Program-made: the position numbers and the translations under genes
Notes under the pieces: generated by a model
Database searches by the model: none
What the model saw: the letters and a program-made list of their open reading frames with translations, nothing else
What the model was told of the DNA's origin: nothing
NCBI RefSeq assembly: GCF_003001695.1
Contig: NZ_PVYX01000002.1
Span: forward strand, 1,054,001 to 1,118,000
DNA from: Flagellimonas meridianipacifica
GTDB lineage: Bacteria; Bacteroidota; Bacteroidia; Flavobacteriales; Flavobacteriaceae
Direction: 5' to 3'
Length of the DNA: 64,000 bases
Shown here: positions 51,641 through 59,602 of the stretch, piece by piece
Position numbering within the stretch: the stretch's first letter is position 1
How the letters are laid out: each line of letters begins with the position of its first letter

Positions 51641-53686
51641 ATGCCGACCAAAAGAGTTCTATGTTTTTTCATTTTTACCTTCAGTGCAATTACAGTTATC
51701 GCTCAAAATTGCAACGATTTGGTAGGATGGATGAATTTGATTAAACAAGAATATCCTGAGGCCACATCTTTGCGATATATGAATCGTGCGAAGGTTCAAA
51801 AACTGGCCACCAATTATTTCTCGAAAGCTTATTTTGAACCCTATCGCGGAAAGACCTATGCACAACTTTCTCAGAAAACGTTGGTAAAGGATTTCAGGAA
51901 AATCCAAGTCTGTTTTGCTAAGGGAAATCATAGAAACGATCCACACTATAATTGGGTATTCCAGAACGTCATTTATAACAATTATCTAGCGTACGGCAAT
52001 CCAAATTTTGTCAATCAGATAGCAACGGTCGATGCCAAACGCGATCAACTGGAAAAGGAACTGGCTACCATTTCAAAAAACAGTGTTTCAAAAAGTGAAC
52101 TATTACAATTAAAACAGCGTTTAACCAGCGAGTATGCGTTGCTGCTCGATAGTGAGCTGAAACAGGCCAGTTCAGAAATTGACATCGCTATTGCCGTAAA
52201 AGCCGATACACAGCTTGATGAAATTCTAACTTCAGTTGAGCGATTAGATACCGATAAATCTTCTCTTGTAGAATTGTCGCAACTGAAAGAGAAAGGGAAG
52301 CAATTACTACCTCAAGCTTCCCGAGGTAAGCAAACTGATTTTCAATCCCGATTGGATGCCAAGGCCACTGCAGTATTGAAAAATGCCGTTGATTCAGATT
52401 TAAGTTCGGTCAGTCAGAATTTGAGTATAGAGATAATCAACCAAAAAGTTGTGAACTTTAAAAAAGATTACAGTTCATTTTCTAGAAATAGTGAGGTCAA
52501 GAAAGGTGAGAAAACGCTGATTGCAATCAAAGAAAACTTAGTTGAGGCTCAAATGAAATCCATTGAAAGCAGCATTGCCCAAGTGGACAATGACACGTTC
52601 CTAAGTTTGAAAAATAAGTATGCGAGCCACTTACCTGCGCAGTCCCCTCAGTACCAAAAACTAACCAGACTTTTGAATTCAAGAAAAAGGGAACTAGCGG
52701 AAGAGCAACGACTGGCACAACAACAGAAAAAACTCGACGCCAACAAAGGTCGCATTGCCTTTTTAGAAGACAATGGTATCGATGAAGGAACGATGGAGTT
52801 CAAAACCTTGGGATTAAACAATGCTGCTTTTTTTGATTACATCTATAGAGGTCATTTTGAAAATATTGAACTGGATGTCAACAGCAGTCATTTCTTGATG
52901 ATTCTTAGCGGATATTTGAACACCTTCGGTAGTCTCTGTCCAGAACAGCTTCCTGAAGATAAGGTAGAGATAATGACGCAAGAATGCTCTAGAGAAAATG
53001 TGACTACAAATGGCTATGGTGTAGAAGTTGACAGGTATTGTATCGCCTGGCGAACGGTAGGTACAGGCATTTTTGCCGACCCAAAATTGTATGCTGCTAA
53101 AATGCGCTTGGTCGCAAAGCAGGATCAAAATGCTTTACGAACGGTTATCGATATGTACACTAATCCCAATGCGATGGGCAATTCAGTAGACCAGATCCAT
53201 AAGGCCAAAGCCCTGCTGAACGATTGGTCCAATTTCTTTAGTTTCAACCCGTGCGACTCAAAAAGTATAGAACAGTTTGGCAAAAACCTACTGGCCTTTG
53301 CAAACCAGCAGGAACCTATTCGCTTAAAAGGAATGAGTAATTACGAAAAAATAAAGATTTTAGGCGGTCCTGGCGGTGACCAAAACTATACGAAGTTGTT
53401 AAATGACATACTGCAGAATCAATCTAAAACTTGGGCTATGAACAAGTATGTTAGTAATAGTATTAGCAATGTGCGCGAAATTAAATCACAAGATCAAACG
53501 CAGACCCTTTCATTGAATGCCAATTACAATTTCAACGGGCTGTTAGGAAAAAAGACAGGTGCCGTGACGGTCAAATTCAAGGATGGACTGCCCGATTGTA
53601 TATACTTTTCAGACTTTCCAGAAAATTGTAAAAAGCCTAATGGCGCATTGGTTGCAAAGTACGTAATGGGACAGTACGGAATATAA
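51641..53686 (+). CDS. Large secreted coiled-coil protein of unknown function
   Basis: A 681-residue protein with a signal peptide (VIAQNCN), an N-terminal Cys-containing region, long helical coiled-coil stretches (~125-370, for example QLEKELATISKNSVSKSELLQLKQRL) and a C-terminal folded region with several Cys residues. No known domain seen. It follows the lipoprotein gene by 60 bp. Confidence 0.55.
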   Translation: MPTKRVLCFFIFTFSAITVIAQNCNDLVGWMNLIKQEYPEATSLRYMNRAKVQKLATNYFSKAYFEPYRGKTYAQLSQKTLVKDFRKIQVCFAKGNHRNDPHYNWVFQNVIYNNYLAYGNPNFVNQIATVDAKRDQLEKELATISKNSVSKSELLQLKQRLTSEYALLLDSELKQASSEIDIAIAVKADTQLDEILTSVERLDTDKSSLVELSQLKEKGKQLLPQASRGKQTDFQSRLDAKATAVLKNAVDSDLSSVSQNLSIEIINQKVVNFKKDYSSFSRNSEVKKGEKTLIAIKENLVEAQMKSIESSIAQVDNDTFLSLKNKYASHLPAQSPQYQKLTRLLNSRKRELAEEQRLAQQQKKLDANKGRIAFLEDNGIDEGTMEFKTLGLNNAAFFDYIYRGHFENIELDVNSSHFLMILSGYLNTFGSLCPEQLPEDKVEIMTQECSRENVTTNGYGVEVDRYCIAWRTVGTGIFADPKLYAAKMRLVAKQDQNALRTVIDMYTNPNAMGNSVDQIHKAKALLNDWSNFFSFNPCDSKSIEQFGKNLLAFANQQEPIRLKGMSNYEKIKILGGPGGDQNYTKLLNDILQNQSKTWAMNKYVSNSISNVREIKSQDQTQTLSLNANYNFNGLLGKKTGAVTVKFKDGLPDCIYFSDFPENCKKPNGALVAKYVMGQYGI

Positions 53687-53760
53687 AGTAATATATTTTG
53701 TAAGCTTCCCTTAAAACCGAACTGTTTAAAAGTAGAATTTTAATCTTAATTTTAGACAGT

Positions 53761-54027
53761 ATGAGAAAGAGTAAATTTTCACCCACACAGATCGCAAAGA
53801 TTTTAAAAGAGTTCGACAACGGTAAGAGTGTCGATCAGATCAGCCGTGAGCACGGTGTAAGTGCTGCCGCTTTTTACAAGTGGCGTTCCAAGTACGCAGG
53901 GATGAACTCTAAAGAGCTAAAGCGGCTCAAAGAACTTGAGGAAGAGAACCGTAAGCTCAAGCAGATGTATGCCACCCTGGCCCTTGACCATCAAATGGCA
54001 AAGGAGATCATTGAAAAAAAGCTTTAA
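53761..54027 (+). CDS. IS3-family transposase OrfA
   Basis: An 88-residue HTH_Tnp_1 protein: KFSPTQIAKILKEFDNGKSV, SREHGVSAAAFYKWRSKYAG and a leucine-zipper helix (LKELEEENRKLKQMYATLALD). Its end overlaps a classic A-AAA-AAG slippery run (54015-54021) that shifts ribosomes by -1 into orfB. Probably not functional for transposition because orfB is truncated. Confidence 0.88.
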   Translation: MRKSKFSPTQIAKILKEFDNGKSVDQISREHGVSAAAFYKWRSKYAGMNSKELKRLKELEEENRKLKQMYATLALDHQMAKEIIEKKL

Positions 54028-54212
54028 AGCCCTGCCGTAAAAGGAGTATCGCCAAGGAACTTATTCATTACGGCATCAGCAGGGCGTCCCGTGTTTTAAA
54101 TATGAGCAAAGCGGTTCACTACACCATCTTGAACCCAGTCGCAGAAAGTTCGACTGCATTCGCCAATTTAATGACCATAATATTAGCAAGAAATAGCAGT
54201 TTATTTGTCTAA
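54022..54212 (+). pseudogene. IS3-family OrfB, truncated
   Basis: In the -1 frame: ALKPCRKRSIAKELIHYG, then ISRASRVLNMSKAV, the usual start of IS3 OrfB, after which the frame runs into unrelated sequence and stops at 54210. The switch lies at GAGCAAAGCGGTT, which the repeat family shares. Confidence 0.75.
54104..54164 (+). repeat. Partial copy C of the dispersed repeat
   Basis: Shares GAGCAAAGCGGTTCACTACA and the next ~18 bases with copies A and B, then TTCGCC after a divergent stretch. It is fused to the IS3 orfB remnant. Confidence 0.6.
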
Positions 54213-54220
54213 AAGACGTT

Positions 54221-54547
54221 CTATACTTCCTCGGTGGTGGCTTTAGGAGCATTCGTTTTTACAGATTCTATACCGTTTTCCATACCTGTTGCGCTTTCGT
54301 ACATTTCACTAGTCCCTATGATTTGACCATTACTAGCTTTCAGATTAAAATAATGTTTTCCGTTGCTGGATTTTTTTCGCTCAAAGCGGTTATCATCTTG
54401 TGAGTTTGTTCGAACAGATTCAATACCATTCATACATCCAGATCTAGCAGTATAGCCTTCACTAGCTAGTATGGTCTGACCATTTCCAGCCTTTAGTCTA
54501 AATCGATATTCGCTTTTCGCATCTTGTAATACTTCAAATTTTCCCAT
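54221..54547 (-). CDS. YegP-like DUF1508 protein
   Basis: From 54547: 108 residues with two DUF1508 repeats (YRFRLKAGNGQTILASEGY...CMNGIESVRTNS and YFNLKASNGQIIGTSEMY...MENGIESVKTNA). The family is small, cytoplasmic and of unknown function, often linked to stress. The frame extends 16 codons upstream, but the start chosen gives the standard MGKFEV beginning. Confidence 0.85.
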   Translation of the reverse strand: MGKFEVLQDAKSEYRFRLKAGNGQTILASEGYTARSGCMNGIESVRTNSQDDNRFERKKSSNGKHYFNLKASNGQIIGTSEMYESATGMENGIESVKTNAPKATTEEV

Positions 54548-54693
54548 TGTAAAAAGTTTATAAGTAAAGGTAAGTAGTAGGTTTAAACGATTCATAGAAT
54601 AACCTCCCGACTTATTAACCTAGTAATCAACAAGTTTTGTCTTCTGAATAACCCTAATCAGCAACCTTTATTATGTGGACTGGGAGTCTATAT

Positions 54694-54848
54694 CCCGCTC
54701 CACCCCATTCCTCTCCCCTTGATAGCTATCGGGGTCGAGCAAAGCGGTTCACTACACCATCTTGAACCCAGTCGCTTCAACAGCGACAGCGTTCGCCGAG
54801 CAAAAATCTCACTCCAACCTTTCCTCCCACAAAGGTTTACAATTTTGC
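54694..54848 (+). repeat. 155-bp dispersed repeat, copy B
   Basis: Second full copy, same orientation as copy A. The two copies bracket 7.2 kb holding the LytS/LytR pair, the secreted proteins, the IS3 remnant and the DUF1508 gene. Confidence 0.75.
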
Positions 54849-55091
54849 CTGAGACAGACTGCATAACCAGGCTCACTACCCTCGCACTTTTTATAAGTCC
54901 TTACTCAGTCAAAATTTAGATCACGTTGCCGAAAAGGATACGCGACGGCGCTATGGGAAGTACGTGGAAAATGAAACGGAGATTTCCGTGCTCAATTTTC
55001 AAAAGGCAAATAAAGCCAATAGCCTTCAAAAGAGATCATTCTAACCTAAATGAAAAGGGAAACGCTCAAGATATAATAAGTAGGTGGGAGG

Positions 55092-55362
55092 GTTGCCAAT
55101 CTGGCAACTTATTGACACCATCCCATATCAAAATATATTGGCTTGCCGATTGCACTAATTGCTTAGAAATCAGATTAAAAAGACACCATCATTTTTAAGG
55201 ATCTATTGCAGAATGCTCAAAAGTGTAGCTTAGAAGGTGTTAAAATTCAGAAATCTACGGGCAGGAAGAAAGCGCCCTTTAGCTTCGGAAAAAGGGTATG
55301 GAAATCCCGAAATAAAATGGAGGGATGGAATAGCAAGAGGGTAACCTGCTGGCGCAGGTTAC
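55092..55362. other. Putative origin of transfer or replication region
   Basis: The 640-bp gap before the mobilization gene holds two strong hairpins: GTTGCCA / TGGCAAC with a 3-base loop (55092-55108) and GTAACCTGC / GCAGGTTAC with a 4-base loop (55341-55362). Two TTGTAAAT direct repeats follow near 55394. Short frames here look non-coding. Position next to bfmA-like suggests an oriT (inference). Confidence 0.35.
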
Positions 55363-55487
55363 GATATTGTAAAGCACTGTATTTCAGCTAGTTGTAAATA
55401 TTGTAAATCATTGATTTTCAATTTTTTGCAACAAATCGGCTTGTATCCCCTATAAACAGGCTCATTTTTTCACCAAAAACCAAAAAT

Positions 55488-55874
55488 ATGGACTCATTTA
55501 CCGCCATTCGTTTTAAGAAGGACACGGCTCAAAAGTTTAAGCAATATTCAAAACATATCGCGCCAACGCATACCCAAGCGATGGCCATGATGCTCGACTT
55601 TTTTGAGCGTAATCATTGCACTCCCGATGAAGATTATGGGCCTCATTTGATCCGGCTAGAGAGAAGGGTTTTAAAACGAATTGATTCTCTGATTGCAATT
55701 ATCAAGAATATTGAAAAGACACAGACAAAACCCACCCATGCGATGTTGGCCGCCCTTTTTCAGGCCTATGAGCCTCCCAAACAAAAGCTTATGATAGAGA
55801 AAAATGACCCCTATCTGAATACGGAGGTTCGCTTTCGCGAAAAGAAATACAGCAATGATAAAGACGAGAACTAA
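55488..55874 (+). CDS. BfmA/BtgA-family mobilization protein
   Basis: A 128-residue protein with the family layout: FTAIRFKKDTAQKFKQYSKHIAPTHTQAM (ribbon-helix-helix-like start), MLDFFERN, and KRIDSLIAIIKNIEKTQTKPTHAML. BfmA/BtgA proteins bind the oriT of Bacteroides mobilizable elements. It overlaps the next gene by one base. Confidence 0.78.
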   Translation: MDSFTAIRFKKDTAQKFKQYSKHIAPTHTQAMAMMLDFFERNHCTPDEDYGPHLIRLERRVLKRIDSLIAIIKNIEKTQTKPTHAMLAALFQAYEPPKQKLMIEKNDPYLNTEVRFREKKYSNDKDEN

Positions 55875-56524
55875 TGGAAAAAGTAAACTACATCATTCAT
55901 CTCAATGCTATCTTAGAAAAATTCAACCGAGATACCAGAATCAAACAAGGGCATATAACATTGTACCTGGCTTTCTTTCATAAATGGAATAGAGACTATT
56001 TCAAGAAAAGGATTACAGTCAATAGAGGTCTAATCATGGAGCGAGCAAAGATCCGATCAAAAACTACATATCATAACTATCTTAAGGACTTGAATTGTTG
56101 GGGCTACTTGAAATACCTTCCCTCTAAAAATCCGTCTCTCGGCTCCAAAATCCACATGTTCAATTTTGGTACAAGTGCGAGTACACTAGATGGCCAAAAA
56201 ATGGACAACACTGTCCCAGAACTAGGCCAAAATTTGGTACCTTATATAAAACACAAAACAATAAGAAAACTAAATAAAGAGCCTAACCTTAATTTTAATA
56301 AAGTAAATATTCTTTCTTTTTTTAAGGAAAACAATTGGCCGGCTATTGAAGGAGAAAAATTCTACATCTATTTAAGGACTAAAAAATGGAAGACTGAGAA
56401 GTGGAAAGCGATGGCTCATATTTTTGCCAAGAACAACTTTAGGCTAAACGAACCAGAAAGGGGTAGTCCATTTTTTGGCTATGTTACCAATTTACAGAGG
56501 AGGGGCAGGGGAGACAACGGCTAA
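55874..56524 (+). CDS. Winged-helix-like protein of a mobilizable element
   Basis: A 216-residue protein. The N-terminal half (HITLYLAFFHKWNRDYFKKRITV, LIMERAKIRSKTTYHNYLKDLNCWGYLKYLPS) looks like a winged helix as in replication or relaxosome proteins; the C-terminal half is basic (YIYLRTKKWKTEKWKAM). It is commonly found with BfmA-like genes in Flavobacteriia, as I recall. It ends four bases into the oppositely oriented integrase stop. Confidence 0.55.
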   Translation: MEKVNYIIHLNAILEKFNRDTRIKQGHITLYLAFFHKWNRDYFKKRITVNRGLIMERAKIRSKTTYHNYLKDLNCWGYLKYLPSKNPSLGSKIHMFNFGTSASTLDGQKMDNTVPELGQNLVPYIKHKTIRKLNKEPNLNFNKVNILSFFKENNWPAIEGEKFYIYLRTKKWKTEKWKAMAHIFAKNNFRLNEPERGSPFFGYVTNLQRRGRGDNG

Positions 56525-57741
56525 TCTTTGGGTTTAAACTTGTCTCTTAAAATTGCCATATCCTTACTCACTTTCATATCTAAAATCTTGGCGTAATGCT
56601 GAGTCGTTTTGAGATTGGTATGTCCGAGCATCTTACTCACAGATTCAATAGGGACGCCGTTAGTAAGCGTCACCGTTGTCGCAAAGGTATGTCTGGCCAA
56701 ATGAAACGTGAGGTTCTTAGAAATGCCAGCAAGGGTAGCTATCTCCTTGATGTAGGCGTTCATTTTTTGATTGCTAAGCACAGGCAACACCAGATCTTTT
56801 TCTTTCAGTAGCTCATTATCTTGATACTTTGCAATAATCGTTTTGGCTATCGGCAGGATTGGGATATTGCTACGGGTATCTGTTTTAGAACGTTTGGTTT
56901 TGATCCATTCTTCACCATCGTTGCCCGTACTGATATCGCCTCGGTTGAGTTTCTTGACATCGGCGTATGCAAGGCCCGTGAAACAACAGAAAATAAAAAT
57001 ATCGCGAACTTGCTCTAAACGTTCCATTCTAAACTCGAGGGCAATGATTTTTTGAATTTCTTCCTCAGTGAGGAATTCGCGTTCCACGACTTTGAGCTTT
57101 CCTTTCCAATGCAAGAAAGGATCTTTATCAATCCAGTCGTTGGCGTGAGCAATACGGATGATCTTTTTAAAATTGGTGATATACTTGATCGCGGAGTTGT
57201 GCGCACACTTGCGAGTCGTTTTAAGATAGTATTCCAGCCCTGTAATAAACTTATGGTCTACTTCCTGCACAGGAATATCATTTCGCTTATATTTCTGCTT
57301 TACAAATGCTGCAACGTGTTTCTTACAAGTGCGATAGCGCTCTGCCGTTCCCGCGGCGAAATCTTTCCCAACGAGGCTGTCCACTTCATCATTATGCTCT
57401 TGAAAGATTTCTAGGAGCATTTTCTTTGTTTTGTCTTTGCCCAAATAGGTATCCCTTAAGTCAAAAGCCGTATAGGATATATTTTCTCTTTGGTAATTCT
57501 GTTGGATAGAATAGATCCTATTTCTAATGATACTAATCTCACGATTCATTTCCTGCGACGCTAAAGAATTCCCTAAAGCCTTTTGAGTTTTGGAGTTCCA
57601 TTCACTGAGCTTGACTTTCCTATGAATACTGCACTCAGCCCTCTTTCCGTCTAAGGTCAGACGCAGATAAATGTTGGCCTTGCCGTGTTCATCGGCTTTG
57701 CTTTTTTTGACGTAGAACAGAAGAGATAGAGAATGTGACAC
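56521..57741 (-). CDS. Tyrosine recombinase/integrase (CTnDOT-like)
   Basis: A 406-residue integrase with arm-binding, SAM-like core-binding (~105-205) and catalytic (~220-390) domains. Catalytic residues: HLAR (His347, Arg350), His374 in LGHTNLKTT and Tyr383 in QHYAKI. The first catalytic Arg is absent: the box reads CFTGLAYADVKKL with Ala258, as is known for IntDOT-like integrases. It reads away from the adjacent tRNA-Ser, whose 3' end is its integration site. Confidence 0.9.
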   Translation of the reverse strand: MSHSLSLLFYVKKSKADEHGKANIYLRLTLDGKRAECSIHRKVKLSEWNSKTQKALGNSLASQEMNREISIIRNRIYSIQQNYQRENISYTAFDLRDTYLGKDKTKKMLLEIFQEHNDEVDSLVGKDFAAGTAERYRTCKKHVAAFVKQKYKRNDIPVQEVDHKFITGLEYYLKTTRKCAHNSAIKYITNFKKIIRIAHANDWIDKDPFLHWKGKLKVVEREFLTEEEIQKIIALEFRMERLEQVRDIFIFCCFTGLAYADVKKLNRGDISTGNDGEEWIKTKRSKTDTRSNIPILPIAKTIIAKYQDNELLKEKDLVLPVLSNQKMNAYIKEIATLAGISKNLTFHLARHTFATTVTLTNGVPIESVSKMLGHTNLKTTQHYAKILDMKVSKDMAILRDKFKPKD

Positions 57742-57871
57742 CGAATAAGTTTTAAATTCTCTTCAATGTACTTAAAATAAATTAAAAAGAAATAAGTTTA
57801 AAATACTGATTATCAATATTTTAACTTCAATTCGGTGTCAGTTGCTGGACGTAAATAAGTGACACCGAATT
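57736..57871. repeat. Three copies of TGACACCGAATT beside the integrase
   Basis: Copies at 57736-57746 (direct, last base differs), 57829-57840 (inverted) and 57860-57871 (direct); the last two form an inverted pair 19 bp apart. They lie between the integrase start and the att site and are probable arm-type or excisionase/integrase operator sites. Confidence 0.6.
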
Positions 57872-57923
57872 GACCCCTTTTTAATTGATATTAAACGATA
57901 TTACTTGATATCAATAAAAATAA

Positions 57924-57957
57924 AAAACCCTGAAAATCAGTGATTTACAGGGTTTTT
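57924..57957 (-). terminator. Terminator beside tRNA-Ser
   Basis: AAAAACCCTG ... CAGGGTTTTT around ~13 bases, a strong stem with A/T runs on both sides, just downstream of the tRNA on the minus strand. It lies inside the element and replaces the original terminator left at 33072. Confidence 0.8.
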
Positions 57958-57979
57958 GGTGCCTTTTGTAGGACTTTCC

Positions 57980-57992
57980 GCGGAGGAAGAGG
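57980..57992. repeat. attR in the 3' end of tRNA-Ser
   Basis: GCGGAGGAAGAGG, identical to 33103-33115. It is the 3' end of the intact tRNA gene plus one flanking base. Confidence 0.7.
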
Positions 57993-58065
57993 GATTCGAA
58001 CCCCCGGAGGTGTGACCCTCAACAGTTTTCAAGACTGCCGCATTCGACCACTCTGCCATTCCTCC
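57981..58065 (-). tRNA. tRNA-Ser (anticodon TGA)
   Basis: An 85-base tRNA with acceptor stem GGAGGAA / TTCCTCC, long variable arm as expected for serine, T-arm GGTTCGAATCC and anticodon loop CTTGAAA giving TGA. CCA is not encoded. It is intact and serves as the integration site of the element. Confidence 0.93.
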
Positions 58066-58238
58066 TTTTGCGGGTGCAAATATAGCAAGCTTTTTCAATT
58101 CTTAAAGCAGTAATTCCCTTTTTTATATTTCTTGAAGGATTATTTTGAATTTAAAACTGCAAATAAGGAAAACAGTTAAAAAAACCCCAACTATTATATT
58201 AAGTTGAGGTGTTTCTTTACTTTAAGAAGAGATGTTTC

Positions 58239-58739
58239 TTAGTTGAACCAAAAATCTACTCCAAGTGAGATGGCATCAAAGGAGTCTCCATCAGTAGTAA
58301 CACCCTTGTAAGCCAATACAATATCTATAGCATCGGAAATGCTATAAGCGATTTCTGGGCTATAGTAAAAACCGCCATCGTTCCCCTCATTGATTCCAAT
58401 AGCGTAACCTAGGTAACCTCTTGCTGAGAATTGGTCATTAAAATTATAAATGGCTGTTCCCCCAACAGGAAGGAATTGGACGTCATCTATTTCAATGGTG
58501 AAACTACCAGATTCGATATCTTCTCCAAAAAAATGCCCGAATGCTGCGAAGGGTCCAGCTTGAAAATTGTCATCAATCTCAAAAATATACGCGAGATCTA
58601 CGGCAATTCCAAAAGTGGTTAGGTCTGCAGCATCTCCAATGGGCAGTGCAAGGTCCGCACCAGCCCTAAACTGTCCCTGTGCTTGTACGGTTAGACTTCC
58701 AACAAGTAATGCTGCTGCAATAAAAACTAGTTTTCTCAT
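58239..58739 (-). CDS. Outer membrane beta-barrel protein
   Basis: A 166-residue protein with signal peptide (SLTVQAQGQ) and alternating amphipathic strands (FRAGADLALPIGDAA, FGIAVDLAYIFEID, FSARGYLGYAIGIN, ISLGVDFWFN ending in an aromatic). This fits a small eight-stranded barrel of the OmpW/OMP_b-brl kind. Function not known. Confidence 0.75.
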   Translation of the reverse strand: MRKLVFIAAALLVGSLTVQAQGQFRAGADLALPIGDAADLTTFGIAVDLAYIFEIDDNFQAGPFAAFGHFFGEDIESGSFTIEIDDVQFLPVGGTAIYNFNDQFSARGYLGYAIGINEGNDGGFYYSPEIAYSISDAIDIVLAYKGVTTDGDSFDAISLGVDFWFN

Positions 58740-58846
58740 AAATGTTTACTTTTTGATTTGTAGTAAAATTAGGATATTTTTTGAAGGTAGGATGTATTTT
58801 TTCAATAGGATGTTTCCTTTTTGATGAAGCCTGTATTTTTGTGCCC

Positions 58847-59602
58847 ATGGATTCGTGGTATCATTATGCCCTGTTAATTACGGTGGGCTTTGCTGTCGGT
58901 TTTATAAATACCATTGCCGGAGGCGGTTCCTTATTATCACTTCCTACACTTATCTTTTTGGGTTTGCCACCAGCAGTGGCCAATGGAACCAATAGGGTGG
59001 CAATCGTTATTCAAACAGCATTGGCCACGGCCGGATTCAAAAGCAAGGGAGTTTCTACCTATCCTTTCAGTTTACGTCTGGGTATTTCAGCTTTTTTGGG
59101 ATCAATTATCGGGGCGCAAATAGCTGTAGACATTGATGGGGAAACGTTTAATCGAATTTTGGCGATAGTTATGATGGCCGTTGTGCTTATTATCATTTTC
59201 AAACCCAAAATGAAGTTAGAGGAAATGGAGGAAAGGCTGACAGGTAAATACTTATGGTTGGGGATTGTGGTATTCTTCTTTTTTGGGATTTATGGAGGAT
59301 TTATAAATGCCGGACTTGGATTTCTAATGATACTCTTTATGTATTTTGTCAATAGGATGAACCTAGTTCGGGTAAACGCCACTAAAGTTACCGTGGTGTT
59401 CATCTATATGTTATCTGCATTGGCGGTTTTTGTACTAAACGACAAAGTTAACTGGAGGCTAGGATTGATTTTGGCCATAGGCAACGGTTCTGGTGCATGG
59501 ATAGCAAGCAGATTTTCCGTCAAAAAAGGAGATGGGTTTATAAAGACTTTTTTGGTGGTCATGGTGATAGCCATGGCCATTAAACTCTGGTTTTTTACCT
59601 AG
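58847..59602 (+). CDS. TauE/SafE family permease
   Basis: From 58847: 251 residues, about eight membrane helices, with the family repeats GFAVGFINTIAGGGSLLSLPTLIFLGLPPAVANGTNRVA and GIYGGFINAGLGFLMI. TauE/SafE proteins move sulfite or other small anions or organosulfonates across the inner membrane. The open frame extends 22 codons upstream without a likely start. Its stop overlaps the RibB-like gene end by four bases. Confidence 0.88.
   Translation: MDSWYHYALLITVGFAVGFINTIAGGGSLLSLPTLIFLGLPPAVANGTNRVAIVIQTALATAGFKSKGVSTYPFSLRLGISAFLGSIIGAQIAVDIDGETFNRILAIVMMAVVLIIIFKPKMKLEEMEERLTGKYLWLGIVVFFFFGIYGGFINAGLGFLMILFMYFVNRMNLVRVNATKVTVVFIYMLSALAVFVLNDKVNWRLGLILAIGNGSGAWIASRFSVKKGDGFIKTFLVVMVIAMAIKLWFFT

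Larger units (their letters stand above)
53699..54212 (+). mobile_element. Truncated IS3-family insertion sequence
   Basis: A probable left end near 53699 (TGTAAGCTTCCC), intact orfA and only the first ~45 codons of orfB. The DDE part and right end are missing. The break coincides with the sequence of the 155-bp repeat family. Confidence 0.7.
33103..57979. mobile_element. Integrated element of about 24.9 kb at tRNA-Ser
   Basis: Bounded by the 13-bp att repeats, with a tyrosine integrase next to the tRNA end, a BfmA/BtgA-type mobilization protein and a likely oriT region. No conjugation (tra) genes are present, so it is best described as a mobilizable island rather than a self-transferable one. 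It carries HipBA, a restriction-modification pair, an IS3 remnant and two regulatory modules. The 38-47 kb part is visibly richer in A+T than the flanking chromosome. Confidence 0.7.

Noticed and set aside
47507..54848. A composite transposon made by the 155-bp repeats
   Set aside because: The repeats carry no transposase and no clear terminal inverted ends; the IS3 remnant inside is separate and truncated.
54926..55391. Open frames of 90 and 61 codons in the gap before the mobilization gene
   Set aside because: Composition and lack of any family resemblance, together with the hairpins, favour non-coding DNA.
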